A stretch of 64,000 bases of DNA, taken from positions 1 through 64,000 of IMG/VR virus record IMGVR_UViG_3300020192_000009. One strand, 5' to 3'. The DNA is from a virus. Numbering within the stretch: position 1 is the stretch's first letter; every line of letters begins with the position of its first letter. The notes under the pieces are model-generated. The model made no database searches. It saw only the letters and a list, made by a program, of their open reading frames with translations, and was not told where the DNA came from. Both the position numbers and the translations under genes were made by a program. Below, piece by piece: positions 56,454 through 64,000 of this stretch.

Positions 56454-58487
56454 TTACGTAAGAAGTGTGCGAACGGTTAACGGACCTGCAACCCGCACAC
56501 ACAAATTGCGGGCGCCTCCATTGTCGGTGATCCACATGTCACCTATTGCAGGTGAAGGGGGATCTGCAGAGAGGGCGGGAAAGTTGGCAAGTGTTCCAGC
56601 GGTGATGCGCGTGACGGTTACACCGCTTGCATCTTGGTAGTTGTTCCCTTGCACGTCTACGTAGTTGTTCGCACTCGCAAACGTAGTGAAAGGAATGACT
56701 ACAGGGCCAGCAACGCGCAAATCTCCGAGCGTTGCCATTCCAGCGGCAATGCCAGTACTGAAAACGATTGACCCAGAACGCATTCCGGTGGAATCAATAA
56801 CAACATCAGTGTTGCCTCCCCCGCTAGAAGAAAGGTTTCCTATGTTCATAGGGAGAAGCCCCATCGTAGATGCCGTCCTAATCGTTAAGCAAGGGAATGC
56901 ACCAGCGGAAATTAGATCAATGCCATTTACAAGTAGCGGGCTGTCACTAAGTTGACAACGGCCTACCAGCGCCATAAGGAACGTTGGCCCGGAAGCGTTA
57001 GCGCCAAAAACCCCACTTCTAGATGCATTAGATCCGTTTATTGATAAAAGGAATCCCGAAGTATTTAGGTAACACGCGACTCCTATCGTCAGCGCTAGTG
57101 CGCGATTTATAGTGCTTGCCAATCCCATTGCTAACAGCGCGCAATCTTGCATGAAAAGATTCACACTGAAGTTGTTAAACATTAGCGAAATATCATTTTG
57201 CGTCCAACGTAAACCAGAACCGGGGGACGCTAATACAGACGCCTCATCGTAGTAAGAAAATAAGCATTGTAAATTCGCAACATTAGTAACCGATGCGCGC
57301 CTATCGAATTGGAAGAAGCTTAAACGTAAGTTATTCGACATTGTAGCGAGGAACTGTACTAAGAACGTATTTTGTCGCGCTCTAAAGCCGACAACGTTAG
57401 TGCTACTAACACCGCCAGCATTGGTTATGCCACCTGCGCCGCTCAAGTCTGAATTTATGAAAATGTTGTCAACCGATACACCGGGAACTTCAATTGTGAA
57501 CGTATCCCCATCAGCGGGTGCTACGGTGAGCGTTCGACCGAGCGTGATCTGTGTGGAGGTATTGCGCCAGATCACGAGAGCTTGGTTCGTAAGCGCAGCG
57601 GTAACGTTACCAGTGAACCGAACGCGCATACCATTAAGCGAAGTTATGCCAAGCAATTCCGCTGTAAGTGTTCCGCTAGCTACCGTGAAGATGCTAGTGG
57701 TACCTCCCGCCGCACATGTCCAAACGCCGCCAGTACCGGGACCTGCTTGACCTTGCGCAGGGGCCAAAACCTTTTTGTCGGTAGCGCTGTTTGCGAAGTC
57801 CCGGGTTGTACGGCAGACCCAAAACCTGTATCCAGAAATGTCACGCAAATCCAGATCGTCTAACGTTACACCATCAGGTTTGAGGTATTGCACGTCGGTA
57901 ATGCCAAGAGGATCGCCCTTGACTGCAATGACAATTGATCGTCCTAGGCCGTTGCTAGGCACAATCGCGCGAAGGCGCGTAAGCGTCTTGATTGCAACGG
58001 TCCCCGCTGCGGCCATGCTTACGTCACTGAAACCAATATTCGTGTCAGAGCCGCCCACATAATCGACAGCGTAATAACGAGTAGTCGCAAGCGGCCAAAG
58101 AGCTTGTGTGTTCTGACTCGTGCCAGAAGCCGCAAGACTTGTAACAACAAGATCCGCCGTTGCATATTTTGCAATGCTGACAACTGTGCCTACAAAAATG
58201 CCTGAACTTGCATCGGTTGTCGCACGGCCCGCCGTCGCAGACAACCAAAGCAACGATACACCGGGCGTGAGCGTCAAACCCGCTACACACAGCACATTCG
58301 CTACTCCCGCCAACACAACGTTCGCAGGAGATCCGCTAGCGAGATTCAAACTCGAAGCTACAACGCCCGCAAACGCTGTTGTGGCGGCCCCCGCGGTGCC
58401 CGCACCCGATAGCTGCACAACTGTGCCGTTTTGCGCGACTGTGGTCAGGCGTAGAGTTTCAACAATTTGTTCTGCAGCGTTTGCCAT
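56454..58487 (-). CDS. Spike-like protein 2 with shared anchor domain
   Basis: 677 residues, closely similar in layout to spike 1. Anchor: VVQLSGAGTAGAATTAFAGV, NVVLAGVANVLCVAGLTLTP, VSLLWLSATAGRATTDASSG, IFVGTVVSIAKYATADLVVT; then WPLATTRYYAVDYVGGSDTN. The body has repeated Ser/Asn/Gly turns and strands. It has its own AAGGAATTTTCTCAC leader, shared with the upstream basic genes, so expression level may be coordinated. Probably the second of two host-range spikes, or a hetero-trimer partner. Confidence 0.8.
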   Translation of the reverse strand: MANAAEQIVETLRLTTVAQNGTVVQLSGAGTAGAATTAFAGVVASSLNLASGSPANVVLAGVANVLCVAGLTLTPGVSLLWLSATAGRATTDASSGIFVGTVVSIAKYATADLVVTSLAASGTSQNTQALWPLATTRYYAVDYVGGSDTNIGFSDVSMAAAGTVAIKTLTRLRAIVPSNGLGRSIVIAVKGDPLGITDVQYLKPDGVTLDDLDLRDISGYRFWVCRTTRDFANSATDKKVLAPAQGQAGPGTGGVWTCAAGGTTSIFTVASGTLTAELLGITSLNGMRVRFTGNVTAALTNQALVIWRNTSTQITLGRTLTVAPADGDTFTIEVPGVSVDNIFINSDLSGAGGITNAGGVSSTNVVGFRARQNTFLVQFLATMSNNLRLSFFQFDRRASVTNVANLQCLFSYYDEASVLASPGSGLRWTQNDISLMFNNFSVNLFMQDCALLAMGLASTINRALALTIGVACYLNTSGFLLSINGSNASRSGVFGANASGPTFLMALVGRCQLSDSPLLVNGIDLISAGAFPCLTIRTASTMGLLPMNIGNLSSSGGGNTDVVIDSTGMRSGSIVFSTGIAAGMATLGDLRVAGPVVIPFTTFASANNYVDVQGNNYQDASGVTVTRITAGTLANFPALSADPPSPAIGDMWITDNGGARNLCVRVAGPLTVRTLLT

Positions 58488-58506
58488 GTGAGAAAATTCC
58501 TTTCGA

Positions 58507-58821
58507 TTACCGTAAACACTTTTTCGCGAACAGTTCTTGCGTCTTTGTCACTTGCTTGTCCAAGCGGCTAACGACGGCAAACATTTTGCCCTTGCGCCCT
58601 CGTAGTGCTTTGTCGTGGCCTACAGAGGCTTCGACAAGCGACGTGCGTACCGCTTGCAGACTGCGACTTGCCTTAATCAGCGCCTTAAGGGTCGTTGCCC
58701 CACAATCAATCTGAGCGCCTCCTATGCCGCGCAGCATTCTTTGTGCGGTTTGGATATTGGACGCCCGCAAATACTCGACAACATTGCGAGTCTGCTTACG
58801 CGCTGTTTTTGATGTTGGCAT
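58507..58821 (-). CDS. Small basic protein, related layout to the MATKK family
   Basis: 104 residues from ATG 58821. MPTSKTARKQTRNVVEYLRA, helices (RSLQAVRTSLVEASVGHDKA; VVSRLDKQVTKTQELFAKKC) and the C-terminal K-K-C-L-R. The Lys/Arg-rich start, helical core and terminal Cys-Arg repeat the design of the two MATKKRKRKVS proteins, without strong sequence identity. Unknown role. Confidence 0.6.
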   Translation of the reverse strand: MPTSKTARKQTRNVVEYLRASNIQTAQRMLRGIGGAQIDCGATTLKALIKASRSLQAVRTSLVEASVGHDKALRGRKGKMFAVVSRLDKQVTKTQELFAKKCLR

Positions 58822-58825
58822 CGGC

Positions 58826-59272
58826 TTACGCTTTCTTAAGTGGTTGTGTAACCGGCGTTGTGTCGGCCACAGCAGCCAATTCGGGAACCGCAGACGGCAA
58901 GGCCATCTTGTTTTTGAAACGCCAAACGTTGTACCCAAGCGCTACGGCTGCGGTTGCGACCATACTTGCTATCTGGGTGACTCTTGGGGACAACCCGGGA
59001 AGCTGTAGATCGGACAACGCCGCTGCGATGCTGGCCCCCACGCTGGCCAGTGCAACCCAAAAGGCCTTGGTCTGAACGCCAGGCCGATCAGTGCTCGCAA
59101 GCCCTGTGCTGAACACCGAATAGACGGCTGCCAGAATGATAGCCACTCCGGCGGCAACCCATTTCTCAGAACCCGTAAACCCCTGCAGGTACGTTGTCAG
59201 CAATGCGCCGATAACCACAATGGCCGAAAGCCATGCTTCCGACTTTTGAACCGCATTCTTTTCGTTTGCCAT
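58826..59272 (-). CDS. Holin-like multi-span membrane protein
   Basis: 148 residues. About four membrane segments (EAWLSAIVVIGALLTTYLQG, WVAAGVAIILAAVYSVFSTG, FWVALASVGASIAAALSDL, VTQIASMVATAAVALGYNVW), with short charged tails. It could be a class I/III-type holin or a virion membrane protein. Four bases from the 58507-58821 gene. Confidence 0.7.
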   Translation of the reverse strand: MANEKNAVQKSEAWLSAIVVIGALLTTYLQGFTGSEKWVAAGVAIILAAVYSVFSTGLASTDRPGVQTKAFWVALASVGASIAAALSDLQLPGLSPRVTQIASMVATAAVALGYNVWRFKNKMALPSAVPELAAVADTTPVTQPLKKA

Positions 59273-59362
59273 TCTTCGATACTAACGGAAGCGCACGACC
59301 TTGAAAAATTAGGGAAAACCCACAACTTGACCCAAGGCCGCGCGAAGCGGTACGCTGTGGCA

Positions 59363-59839
59363 ATGTTTCGCCGCTTTCCAGCATCTGTACGCAGCACCGT
59401 TGCAGGCATCGTTCTAGGGGACGCGCCCTTGCCCCGGGTGCCCGGCTTTTGCAAGCAATCACCTATGCAAGGTGCAACCCTCGGAAGCGTGCAAGCCATG
59501 CCGCCTGCAATGCGGGCAGCGTTTGTACGCAAAGCGGCCCAACGCCGCGCACGCCAAACATCAGCGCAGTCGCCTACCCATCAGCTGGAACAGGGGATCT
59601 TGCACTTGATGTCCAACGCCAGCGAAAAAGGCCTTGAGCCCACAATCACACGCGTCACGAATTTGGCATTGGCTGCCGGATTGACGCGCCTTGGACTGCT
59701 TGTGAAAGTTGCCGGGCACCGCTTACGCCTGCATGACATGCCTGCCGACGAGAACTGGCCGGGAACCCAGACCAGCATTCGCGATTACATTCGGCCTAAA
59801 TGGTTGCCGATTGAAGCGAAGCAAGTCCGGTATTACTAG
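59363..59839 (+). CDS. Hypothetical protein, start chosen at 59363
   Basis: 158 residues from ATG 59363; the longer open stretch from 59246 has no support. RRFPASVRSTVAGIVLGDAP, then an Ala/Arg-rich helical middle (MRAAFVRKAAQRRARQTSAQ) and a C-terminal helix-turn region (LEPTITRVTNLALAAGLTRL) that slightly resembles a helix-turn-helix. Isolated on the + strand within a minus-strand cluster, so it may be a separate control gene. Confidence 0.5.
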   Translation: MFRRFPASVRSTVAGIVLGDAPLPRVPGFCKQSPMQGATLGSVQAMPPAMRAAFVRKAAQRRARQTSAQSPTHQLEQGILHLMSNASEKGLEPTITRVTNLALAAGLTRLGLLVKVAGHRLRLHDMPADENWPGTQTSIRDYIRPKWLPIEAKQVRYY

Positions 59840-59882
59840 GCTAGGCTCGGCTAGGCGCGGCGCGCCTCACCTGCGTTTTGCC

Positions 59883-60416
59883 TTATGCTTTCAAAATAGA
59901 GTACGCGCCAAAAGCAGCTGCCGCGAGATTCAGGCCAACCAGCGACCAACCGACCTGCGGAGTCAATTCGCCGATTTCGACAGGTGTTGCATCGTTGCTA
60001 GGCGGCAAAGGCGTACGCACTACTTTGACAAGCGGTGCAATGTTGCCGCCTCGACGGCCTACCTCAGCGGCAATCAAGCCGCCAAGTTGCGTGGCGTTTT
60101 GCGCGACTTGCACAAGCATGAGGCTTCCTGTGCGCAACGCCTGCGGTGCCTGCCCACTACCCACATGGCGGGTTAGCGCACGGTTAACAGCAGCAACCGT
60201 CGAAGGGCCGACAACACCGTCAATCGTAACGGCCAACACCTTGTCGCCTACGAGCTTACCTAGCGCGTTGATCGCGTTCTGCAGCACTTCTGCTGCCGGT
60301 GCACGATACCCAGCGCCAGGGCCCCCGCAATTGCCGTTTGGCGTTTGAACCCAACCGGTCGGACACGCATTGGTTGCGCCCAATGGCGCGCCACTGATTG
60401 AGAAAACTTCAGACAT
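59883..60416 (-). CDS. Peptidoglycan-binding-like protein with C-terminal span
   Basis: 177 residues. A Gly/Pro-rich start with three Cys is followed by VLQNAINALGKLVGDKVLAV and TIDGVVGPSTVAAVNRALTR, a PG_binding_1 pattern (DGxxGPxT). A C-terminal segment (VGLNLAAAAFGAYSILKA) may be a tail anchor. Such proteins hold cell-wall enzymes or virion spikes on murein. A virion-bound wall-binding protein fits the context. Confidence 0.7.
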   Translation of the reverse strand: MSEVFSISGAPLGATNACPTGWVQTPNGNCGGPGAGYRAPAAEVLQNAINALGKLVGDKVLAVTIDGVVGPSTVAAVNRALTRHVGSGQAPQALRTGSLMLVQVAQNATQLGGLIAAEVGRRGGNIAPLVKVVRTPLPPSNDATPVEIGELTPQVGWSLVGLNLAAAAFGAYSILKA

Positions 60417-60457
60417 GCACTCAGATTACCGCGGAACGCCTCCACACGGCAAATTGC

Positions 60458-60862
60458 CTATGGGGAGACGACAGCCAAGCCAAACGGCGCTGTGATCAAC
60501 ATGCTCGAAACGGTTCCTGCGGGAGTCCGAATCTGTAGACGCGCGTATTGATGCTTACGTATTAGCTGTGTGCTAACCGCATACGTTCCGGCAGCAAACG
60601 TGCCAGAACCATTGGTTTGCAACGTACGAATAACAAGCGGCATAGCAACAACGCCCGCGCCTGCGGCTTCTTCTGCAATTTCACGAAACCAAAGCGTCGC
60701 CGCCGGATCGCTTGAAAATTCAAGGTACCAGGCGATTGAAGTGCCTACGCCACCTGTGACGGTAAACAGAAAATCGAGCGTCAACGTCTCGCCGACCATC
60801 AAAATAGGCCGCGTTGGCTGAAATACGTTGGTTAGATTGCTGTTGTAAAGCTGCACAGACAT
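60458..60862 (-). CDS. Small beta protein
   Basis: 134 residues. Strands and turns (MVGETLTLDFLFTVTGGVGT; TLWFREIAEEAAGAGVVAMP; RKHQYARLQIRTPAGTVSSM) like a small immunoglobulin- or jelly-roll-type domain. No membrane span. Likely virion decoration or spike base; no homologue recognised. Confidence 0.55.
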   Translation of the reverse strand: MSVQLYNSNLTNVFQPTRPILMVGETLTLDFLFTVTGGVGTSIAWYLEFSSDPAATLWFREIAEEAAGAGVVAMPLVIRTLQTNGSGTFAAGTYAVSTQLIRKHQYARLQIRTPAGTVSSMLITAPFGLAVVSP

Positions 60863-60882
60863 GGGGCCAGCCTATCACACGT

Positions 60883-61266
60883 TCAAGTTTTCGTAGAAAC
60901 CGTTCGCGTCAACGCCCATGTAACGCCGCCAAGTAAGCCGACAAACAAAGTGCCGTAAAGCAACGCCTCTGTGGCCCCGAGAGTCGCACCTTTATGTGCA
61001 GCCTTGTAAGCGGCTTTGGTTGCAGCTGTGGTCGCTGCTGTACCTGCGGCTTTACGGACCGCTGCTGTAATTGCAGGGATCGCAGCCTCACCGGCAGCCA
61101 AAGCCGAATTCATGACGGTCGCGATAATTTGCTTGGCCGTACTTGTAGAGATCAAAGCATTGCTAGCAAGATCTTTGACTTCGGCTACGTACGTCGCTTG
61201 TAGCTCAGGATCCATAAAGGGCGGTCCGTAGGGCCCATAACGCCCAAGCGATGCCGTAGCGAGCAT
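60883..61266 (-). CDS. Single-span Ala-rich membrane protein
   Basis: 127 residues. Pro/Gly start (LGRYGPYGPPFMDPE), long Ala-rich helix (AVRKAAGTAATTAATKAAYK), then a membrane span (ATEALLYGTLFVGLLGGVTW). Its stop is one base from the previous gene boundary on the upstream side. Virion membrane protein likely. Confidence 0.65.
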   Translation of the reverse strand: MLATASLGRYGPYGPPFMDPELQATYVAEVKDLASNALISTSTAKQIIATVMNSALAAGEAAIPAITAAVRKAAGTAATTAATKAAYKAAHKGATLGATEALLYGTLFVGLLGGVTWALTRTVSTKT

Positions 61267-61668
61267 TTAAACTGGTGCCCAACCCACACGGCCATCAGCG
61301 GCAACGACAAGCTTGTAGCCATCGGCGGCAGCTTCTCGCACACGCGCTGCATTGGTCTGTGGAATGCTGACTGCCGTGTAGCGCCTGCTGTCAATCATGT
61401 GCCAAGGAATTGGATCCCCAATAAGGTGGCTAACCGTGATGGTTCCCCCTGTATTGTCGATAAGTACCGTGCTCCACCCCTTGGCATTTGGCCAAGCCAT
61501 GACAACGCTATTTTTGAGGTGGCGCGCCAACACTTCCGCAGCGAGCGCCGCATTGTGCGCTAACACAGGGCCCGAGCTTACAAAGTATTTGCGACGGCGC
61601 ACAAGTGCAACCGTTCTGACGGTGGTAACACCTGCAAGCAGCCCAAGCCCTAAGAGCGTCAAAATCAT
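61267..61668 (-). CDS. N-anchored membrane protein
   Basis: 133 residues from ATG 61668; the longer frame would overlap another gene. Hydrophobic N-terminal anchor (MILTLLGLGLLAGVTTVRTV), basic flank (ALVRRRKYF), then a soluble domain (WSTVLIDNTGGTITVSHLIG; YKLVVAADGRVGWAPV). No family. Likely virion. Confidence 0.6.
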   Translation of the reverse strand: MILTLLGLGLLAGVTTVRTVALVRRRKYFVSSGPVLAHNAALAAEVLARHLKNSVVMAWPNAKGWSTVLIDNTGGTITVSHLIGDPIPWHMIDSRRYTAVSIPQTNAARVREAAADGYKLVVAADGRVGWAPV

Positions 61669-61682
61669 TGTGCGATGCCTTT

Positions 61683-61934
61683 TTAACGTGCAATTTGCAA
61701 AACACTGCGCACATCGGTAAGCGCTAAATAAGGCTTCAAATTGGCGGCCAGCCGCATTGCAAGCTTTCGACGCAAAGGCTGCAATTGACGTGTTTGCCAC
61801 GGTGACAACTCTGTATCGCCACGCACGATTTTGACTAAATGCCCTAGCATTTCATCAGCTTTTGCCAAATGCGATTTCCCGTAGGAAACGATACGTGCTG
61901 CGGGCTTTTGGCCGAGTCCAGATTGTGTCATCAT
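61683..61934 (-). CDS. Small helical protein
   Basis: 83 residues. Helical with basic patches (SYGKSHLAKADEMLGHLVKI; LQPLRRKLAMRLAANLKPYL). Starts M-M-T. Next to virion-type genes. Unknown. Confidence 0.55.
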   Translation of the reverse strand: MMTQSGLGQKPAARIVSYGKSHLAKADEMLGHLVKIVRGDTELSPWQTRQLQPLRRKLAMRLAANLKPYLALTDVRSVLQIAR

Positions 61935-61963
61935 TTGAATGCTGCCTTACGAAATGTGTAAAA

Positions 61964-62236
61964 TTAACCCGCGCCGCTGGGCAGCCCAGTCAACCCGTGC
62001 GTGTGGCCATCCGAGTCATTAACTTGGACTTTGCCGTACTTCACGCGATGAAAGTGACTTGCAACAACATCGGTTACGCCATTGCCCTCGAAGTCGAGGA
62101 ATGCACTGTGGTCGTGAACCGGCGAAAGGCGTCCTGATGCGCGCGTTGTTAGCTGTGGGGCGTACGCCGGGGGTGCCGTCGTAAGCCTTAAAGCGTCAAC
62201 GCGCTCAGGATCTGGGTATGATCGTTGTCGAGACAT
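61964..62236 (-). CDS. Small His-containing hypothetical protein
   Basis: 90 residues, His-rich in the second half (SPVHDHSAFLDFEGNGVTDV; ASHFHRVKYGKVQVNDSDGH). A cluster like VHDHSAF plus HFH may bind metal. The HVH/GHTHGL features recall phage baseplate/spike tip or collar proteins, speculative. Confidence 0.55.
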   Translation of the reverse strand: MSRQRSYPDPERVDALRLTTAPPAYAPQLTTRASGRLSPVHDHSAFLDFEGNGVTDVVASHFHRVKYGKVQVNDSDGHTHGLTGLPSGAG

Positions 62237-62264
62237 GGCCCTAGTGTATGCCGGTTACGGCAGA

Positions 62265-62888
62265 CTAGTAAGACTTGTTGCCGTTGTAGACGTTCTGAAT
62301 CTGGCGATTGCGCGCCGTGAACGCCTGTGGCATCAACTGATTAATCATGGACGAAGAGTCCACAACACCTGCCCGAATGCCAGCGGCAGTTGACCGAACT
62401 TGGGGCCACATGCCTTCGCGCATGGTCCGCGCTGGGAAAGCGTTGTTGCTTCCGTACGCAGGCCCGCGTCGTGGGCCTTGAGGAATCTGCGCTTGTGGTT
62501 GCGGCATAGAAGGTGTCAAAGAGGCAACAACCATTGATCCAGGACCAGGACCCCTGGCCCCGAGACGCCCAAACTGTGGTTTGCCCGATCCGTAGCGCGG
62601 GGTAAACCCGAAGCCACGAATTTGAGCGGGAGCGGCATCGCCGCCCGCGTCCATCGCAGGACCACGCCCACCGCTGTCAGGCAAATTGCCGGGACGCATG
62701 CCAGCAGGCATACGCGGCAAATTTGGCCGAAAGGCTGCCATTGGCTGCATCGTCTGCTGAAACGGTGAAATGTTGGAGAAGAAACCGGTCGGTGCCAGTG
62801 AAGGCCGAAACGACGGCTTTGCTGGATCGGGCCGTGTGAACGGCATCCGGTAATTGTAAGGAACACCTTGGCCTAATGAAACGATCAT
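62265..62888 (-). CDS. Pro/Gly/Met-rich hypothetical protein
   Basis: 207 residues, low-complexity: PFTRPDPAKPSFRPSLAPTG, MPAGMRPGNLPDSGGRGPAM, ARTMREGMWPQVRSTAAGIR. It resembles in style and in the segment M-R-P-G the 12237-12749 protein. Unstructured linker proteins of this kind occur in virions. No catalytic motif seen. Confidence 0.55.
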   Translation of the reverse strand: MIVSLGQGVPYNYRMPFTRPDPAKPSFRPSLAPTGFFSNISPFQQTMQPMAAFRPNLPRMPAGMRPGNLPDSGGRGPAMDAGGDAAPAQIRGFGFTPRYGSGKPQFGRLGARGPGPGSMVVASLTPSMPQPQAQIPQGPRRGPAYGSNNAFPARTMREGMWPQVRSTAAGIRAGVVDSSSMINQLMPQAFTARNRQIQNVYNGNKSY

Positions 62889-62976
62889 GTTGTTTATCCT
62901 CTGTTAGTTCCGAATGCTTTGCAAGAACACGCCCGATTTGCGTCAAGCGCGAGGGCCCTATATCCTGAAAATAGAC

Positions 62977-63282
62977 ATGGCCGCCCGCAAACCCCCAGCA
63001 ACAACTGCATTCGATAACGACGACACGCCAACGCTTGTCGGGCCCCCCATAGGCCACAGTGCAAACCGGGAAATGCTGGCAATCATTGGCAATTACTCGC
63101 TCGAAGCCAAAGCCCATGGTGATAAACTGCAAGGGCTTTATGAAAGCCTACGCATGTTTGAGCGCCCTGTAGCGGGCGCATGGGGCGAGCGTCTATTAGA
63201 AGAGCAAACGCGCCATCACAATGCCAATACGGGCAACCTACGACAGCTTGAACAAGTCGTTGGCCGCCTGGCAGTAGGCTAG
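62977..63282 (+). CDS. Small helical protein
   Basis: 101 residues from ATG 62977. Basic start (MAARKPPATTAFDNDDTPTL), helices (REMLAIIGNYSLEAKAHGDK; LLEEQTRHHNANTGNLRQLE). Convergent with the RRM gene by 4 bp. Unknown. Confidence 0.5.
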   Translation: MAARKPPATTAFDNDDTPTLVGPPIGHSANREMLAIIGNYSLEAKAHGDKLQGLYESLRMFERPVAGAWGERLLEEQTRHHNANTGNLRQLEQVVGRLAVG

Positions 63283-63896
63283 CCGTCGCGGCGCCCGCCA
63301 CCTTTAAAAGGTGTATCGTCGCGGTGCCGAAACACACGAGGCGCTTTTTCAACAGGTACACGGGCCCGCGTATCCGCGCCTGCGACGTAAACAGCGCTTA
63401 CCTTGTAAGGCCGCACAACAGACGCACCGGCATCGGCAGGGGCGCCGCTTACCGGGGGTTTACGGTCTTCGGCCCAAATATCACGAGCTTTGGACATTTT
63501 TGAGAACTTAGCGCCAGGAGGCGATCCCGCGGTTGGCCGCGCTTTAGACACTTTGCCTTTGCGGGCAGCGCGCGCATTCGCAGCCCGCTTTACTTCACGT
63601 CGAGAGCCCACCGCTGTTTGACTTTCGGCAAGTTCAGCGCGCAATGTCCGACCCGCGACAGCTTGGTTTTCGATGGCCTTCACGGCTTCAACAGGACTGC
63701 CGGTCACCTCAACAAAGCCGAACCCGCGAGAAATCCCGGTTGCGCGTTCACGCATGATTTTGGGGTTGATTGCAACAACCCCCATGGATAACAACGCTGC
63801 CAGCAACGTTCGTTCGTCAAAGGTTTGGGGCACATTGCCAATGAACAGCCGGGCGGGTGGCTGCTGTGCGGGTTTGCGCTGTGGTTTTGGAAGCAT
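63279..63896 (-). CDS. RRM-type RNA-binding protein
   Basis: 205 residues from ATG 63896. An RRM occupies residues about 16-90: RNP2 LFIGNV (17-22) and RNP1 RGFGFVEV (57-64), typical of bacterial glycine-rich RNA-binding proteins. The remaining 110 residues are a basic, disordered tail (SRREVKRAANARAARKGKVS; AGADTRARVPVEKAPRVFRH). Expected to bind single-stranded RNA or DNA. The third repeat array begins 25 bp before its ATG, so an RNA-binding protein lies next to repeats. Confidence 0.85.
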   Translation of the reverse strand: MLPKPQRKPAQQPPARLFIGNVPQTFDERTLLAALLSMGVVAINPKIMRERATGISRGFGFVEVTGSPVEAVKAIENQAVAGRTLRAELAESQTAVGSRREVKRAANARAARKGKVSKARPTAGSPPGAKFSKMSKARDIWAEDRKPPVSGAPADAGASVVRPYKVSAVYVAGADTRARVPVEKAPRVFRHRDDTPFKGGGRRDG

Positions 63897-63920
63897 TGTG
63901 TAGCCTTTGCTAGTGTTCAC

Positions 63921-64000
63921 GTTGCAATTTTAAAGGCATTGCAGAACCTTTTGGCATCGCTACGATCATCGTCAACATTGCAATTTTGTAAGGCATTGCA
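63921..64000 (+). repeat. Start of repeat array 3, cut by window edge
   Basis: A degenerate repeat begins at 63921 (GTTGCAATTTTAAAGGCATT, then AACCTTT in place of AGCCTTT), and a second begins about 63977 (ATTGCAATTTTGTAAGGCAT, then TGCA) and runs out of the window. Start-to-start distance is about 56 bp. Same strand orientation as array 1. The array must continue to the right. Confidence 0.75.

Noticed and set aside
1-64000. High number of GGATCC sites
   Set aside because: Roughly twenty were noticed by eye, close to random expectation for 64 kb, so no meaning is claimed.
1-64000. tRNA genes, ribosomal RNA, cas genes, terminase, portal or tape measure
   Set aside because: Looked for by motif and protein size on both strands; no convincing candidate was seen. 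Absence by eye is not proof for short RNAs.

Overview
The window looks like part of a large bacterial virus, or a virus-derived integrative element. A cluster of small single-membrane-span and beta-rich proteins is mixed with peptidoglycan hydrolases, a collagen-like fibre and two long spike-like proteins. A long run of overlapping small genes carries phage-type metabolic enzymes: ThyX, two orphan DNA methyltransferases and a PAPS-reductase-like protein. No terminase, portal, tail tape measure, ribosomal gene or tRNA was found. The many one-span proteins and a likely major capsid protein of about 250 residues suggest a tailless, membrane-containing virion (PM2/FLiP-like). This is an inference; the packaging ATPase and replication genes are not in the window. 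One cysteine-rich lipoprotein is in the style of Myxococcota lipoproteins, a weak hint of the host.

Layout. 1-5.9 kb (+): a membrane protein, then a surface-sugar module (GT-like protein, ASKHA-fold protein, FkbM methyltransferase, sugar nucleotidyltransferase, GT4-like protein). 5.9-11.7 kb (-): TPR/glycosyltransferase fusions and a pair of paralogous beta proteins. 11.8-24.6 kb (mostly +): virion cluster with the capsid candidate, a second capsid-like protein, many membrane proteins, two lytic transglycosylases, small basic proteins, a papain-like protease and lipoproteins. 24.7-28.5 kb: collagen-like fibre and a GT2-methyltransferase fusion. 28.6-35.8 kb (-): a kinase-like membrane/coiled-coil protein, RadC, thioredoxin, a repeat array, a 2OG-dioxygenase-like protein, a second kinase-like protein and an RHH protein. 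36.0-37.5 kb (+): tyrosine recombinase and a larger repeat array. 37.5-49.5 kb (+): compact early-type operon of overlapping small genes. 49.5-53.5 kb: M15 peptidase, membrane proteins and Dam-like methylase. 53.4-63.9 kb (-): two spikes, paralogous basic proteins, holin-like and other membrane proteins, and an RRM protein.

The most unusual element is a family of 37-bp hairpin repeats. It forms a short array (33.2-33.8 kb), an oppositely oriented array (36.8-37.55 kb) and the start of a third at the right edge. Most units in the better-preserved parts are separated by unique segments of about 32-38 bp, as in CRISPR, but no cas gene is visible. The arrays bracket a tyrosine recombinase with an inserted zinc-knuckle, and on the GTGAC-to-GCAAC strand repeats sit 12-25 bp before several start codons. 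Cas-less CRISPR mini-arrays and a recombinase-linked cassette system are both open readings.

The collagen fibre and both spikes share an N-terminal domain, probably a common virion anchor. The sugar genes probably decorate the virion or alter the host surface. The transglycosylases, papain-like and M15 peptidases and the holin-like protein would serve entry and lysis.
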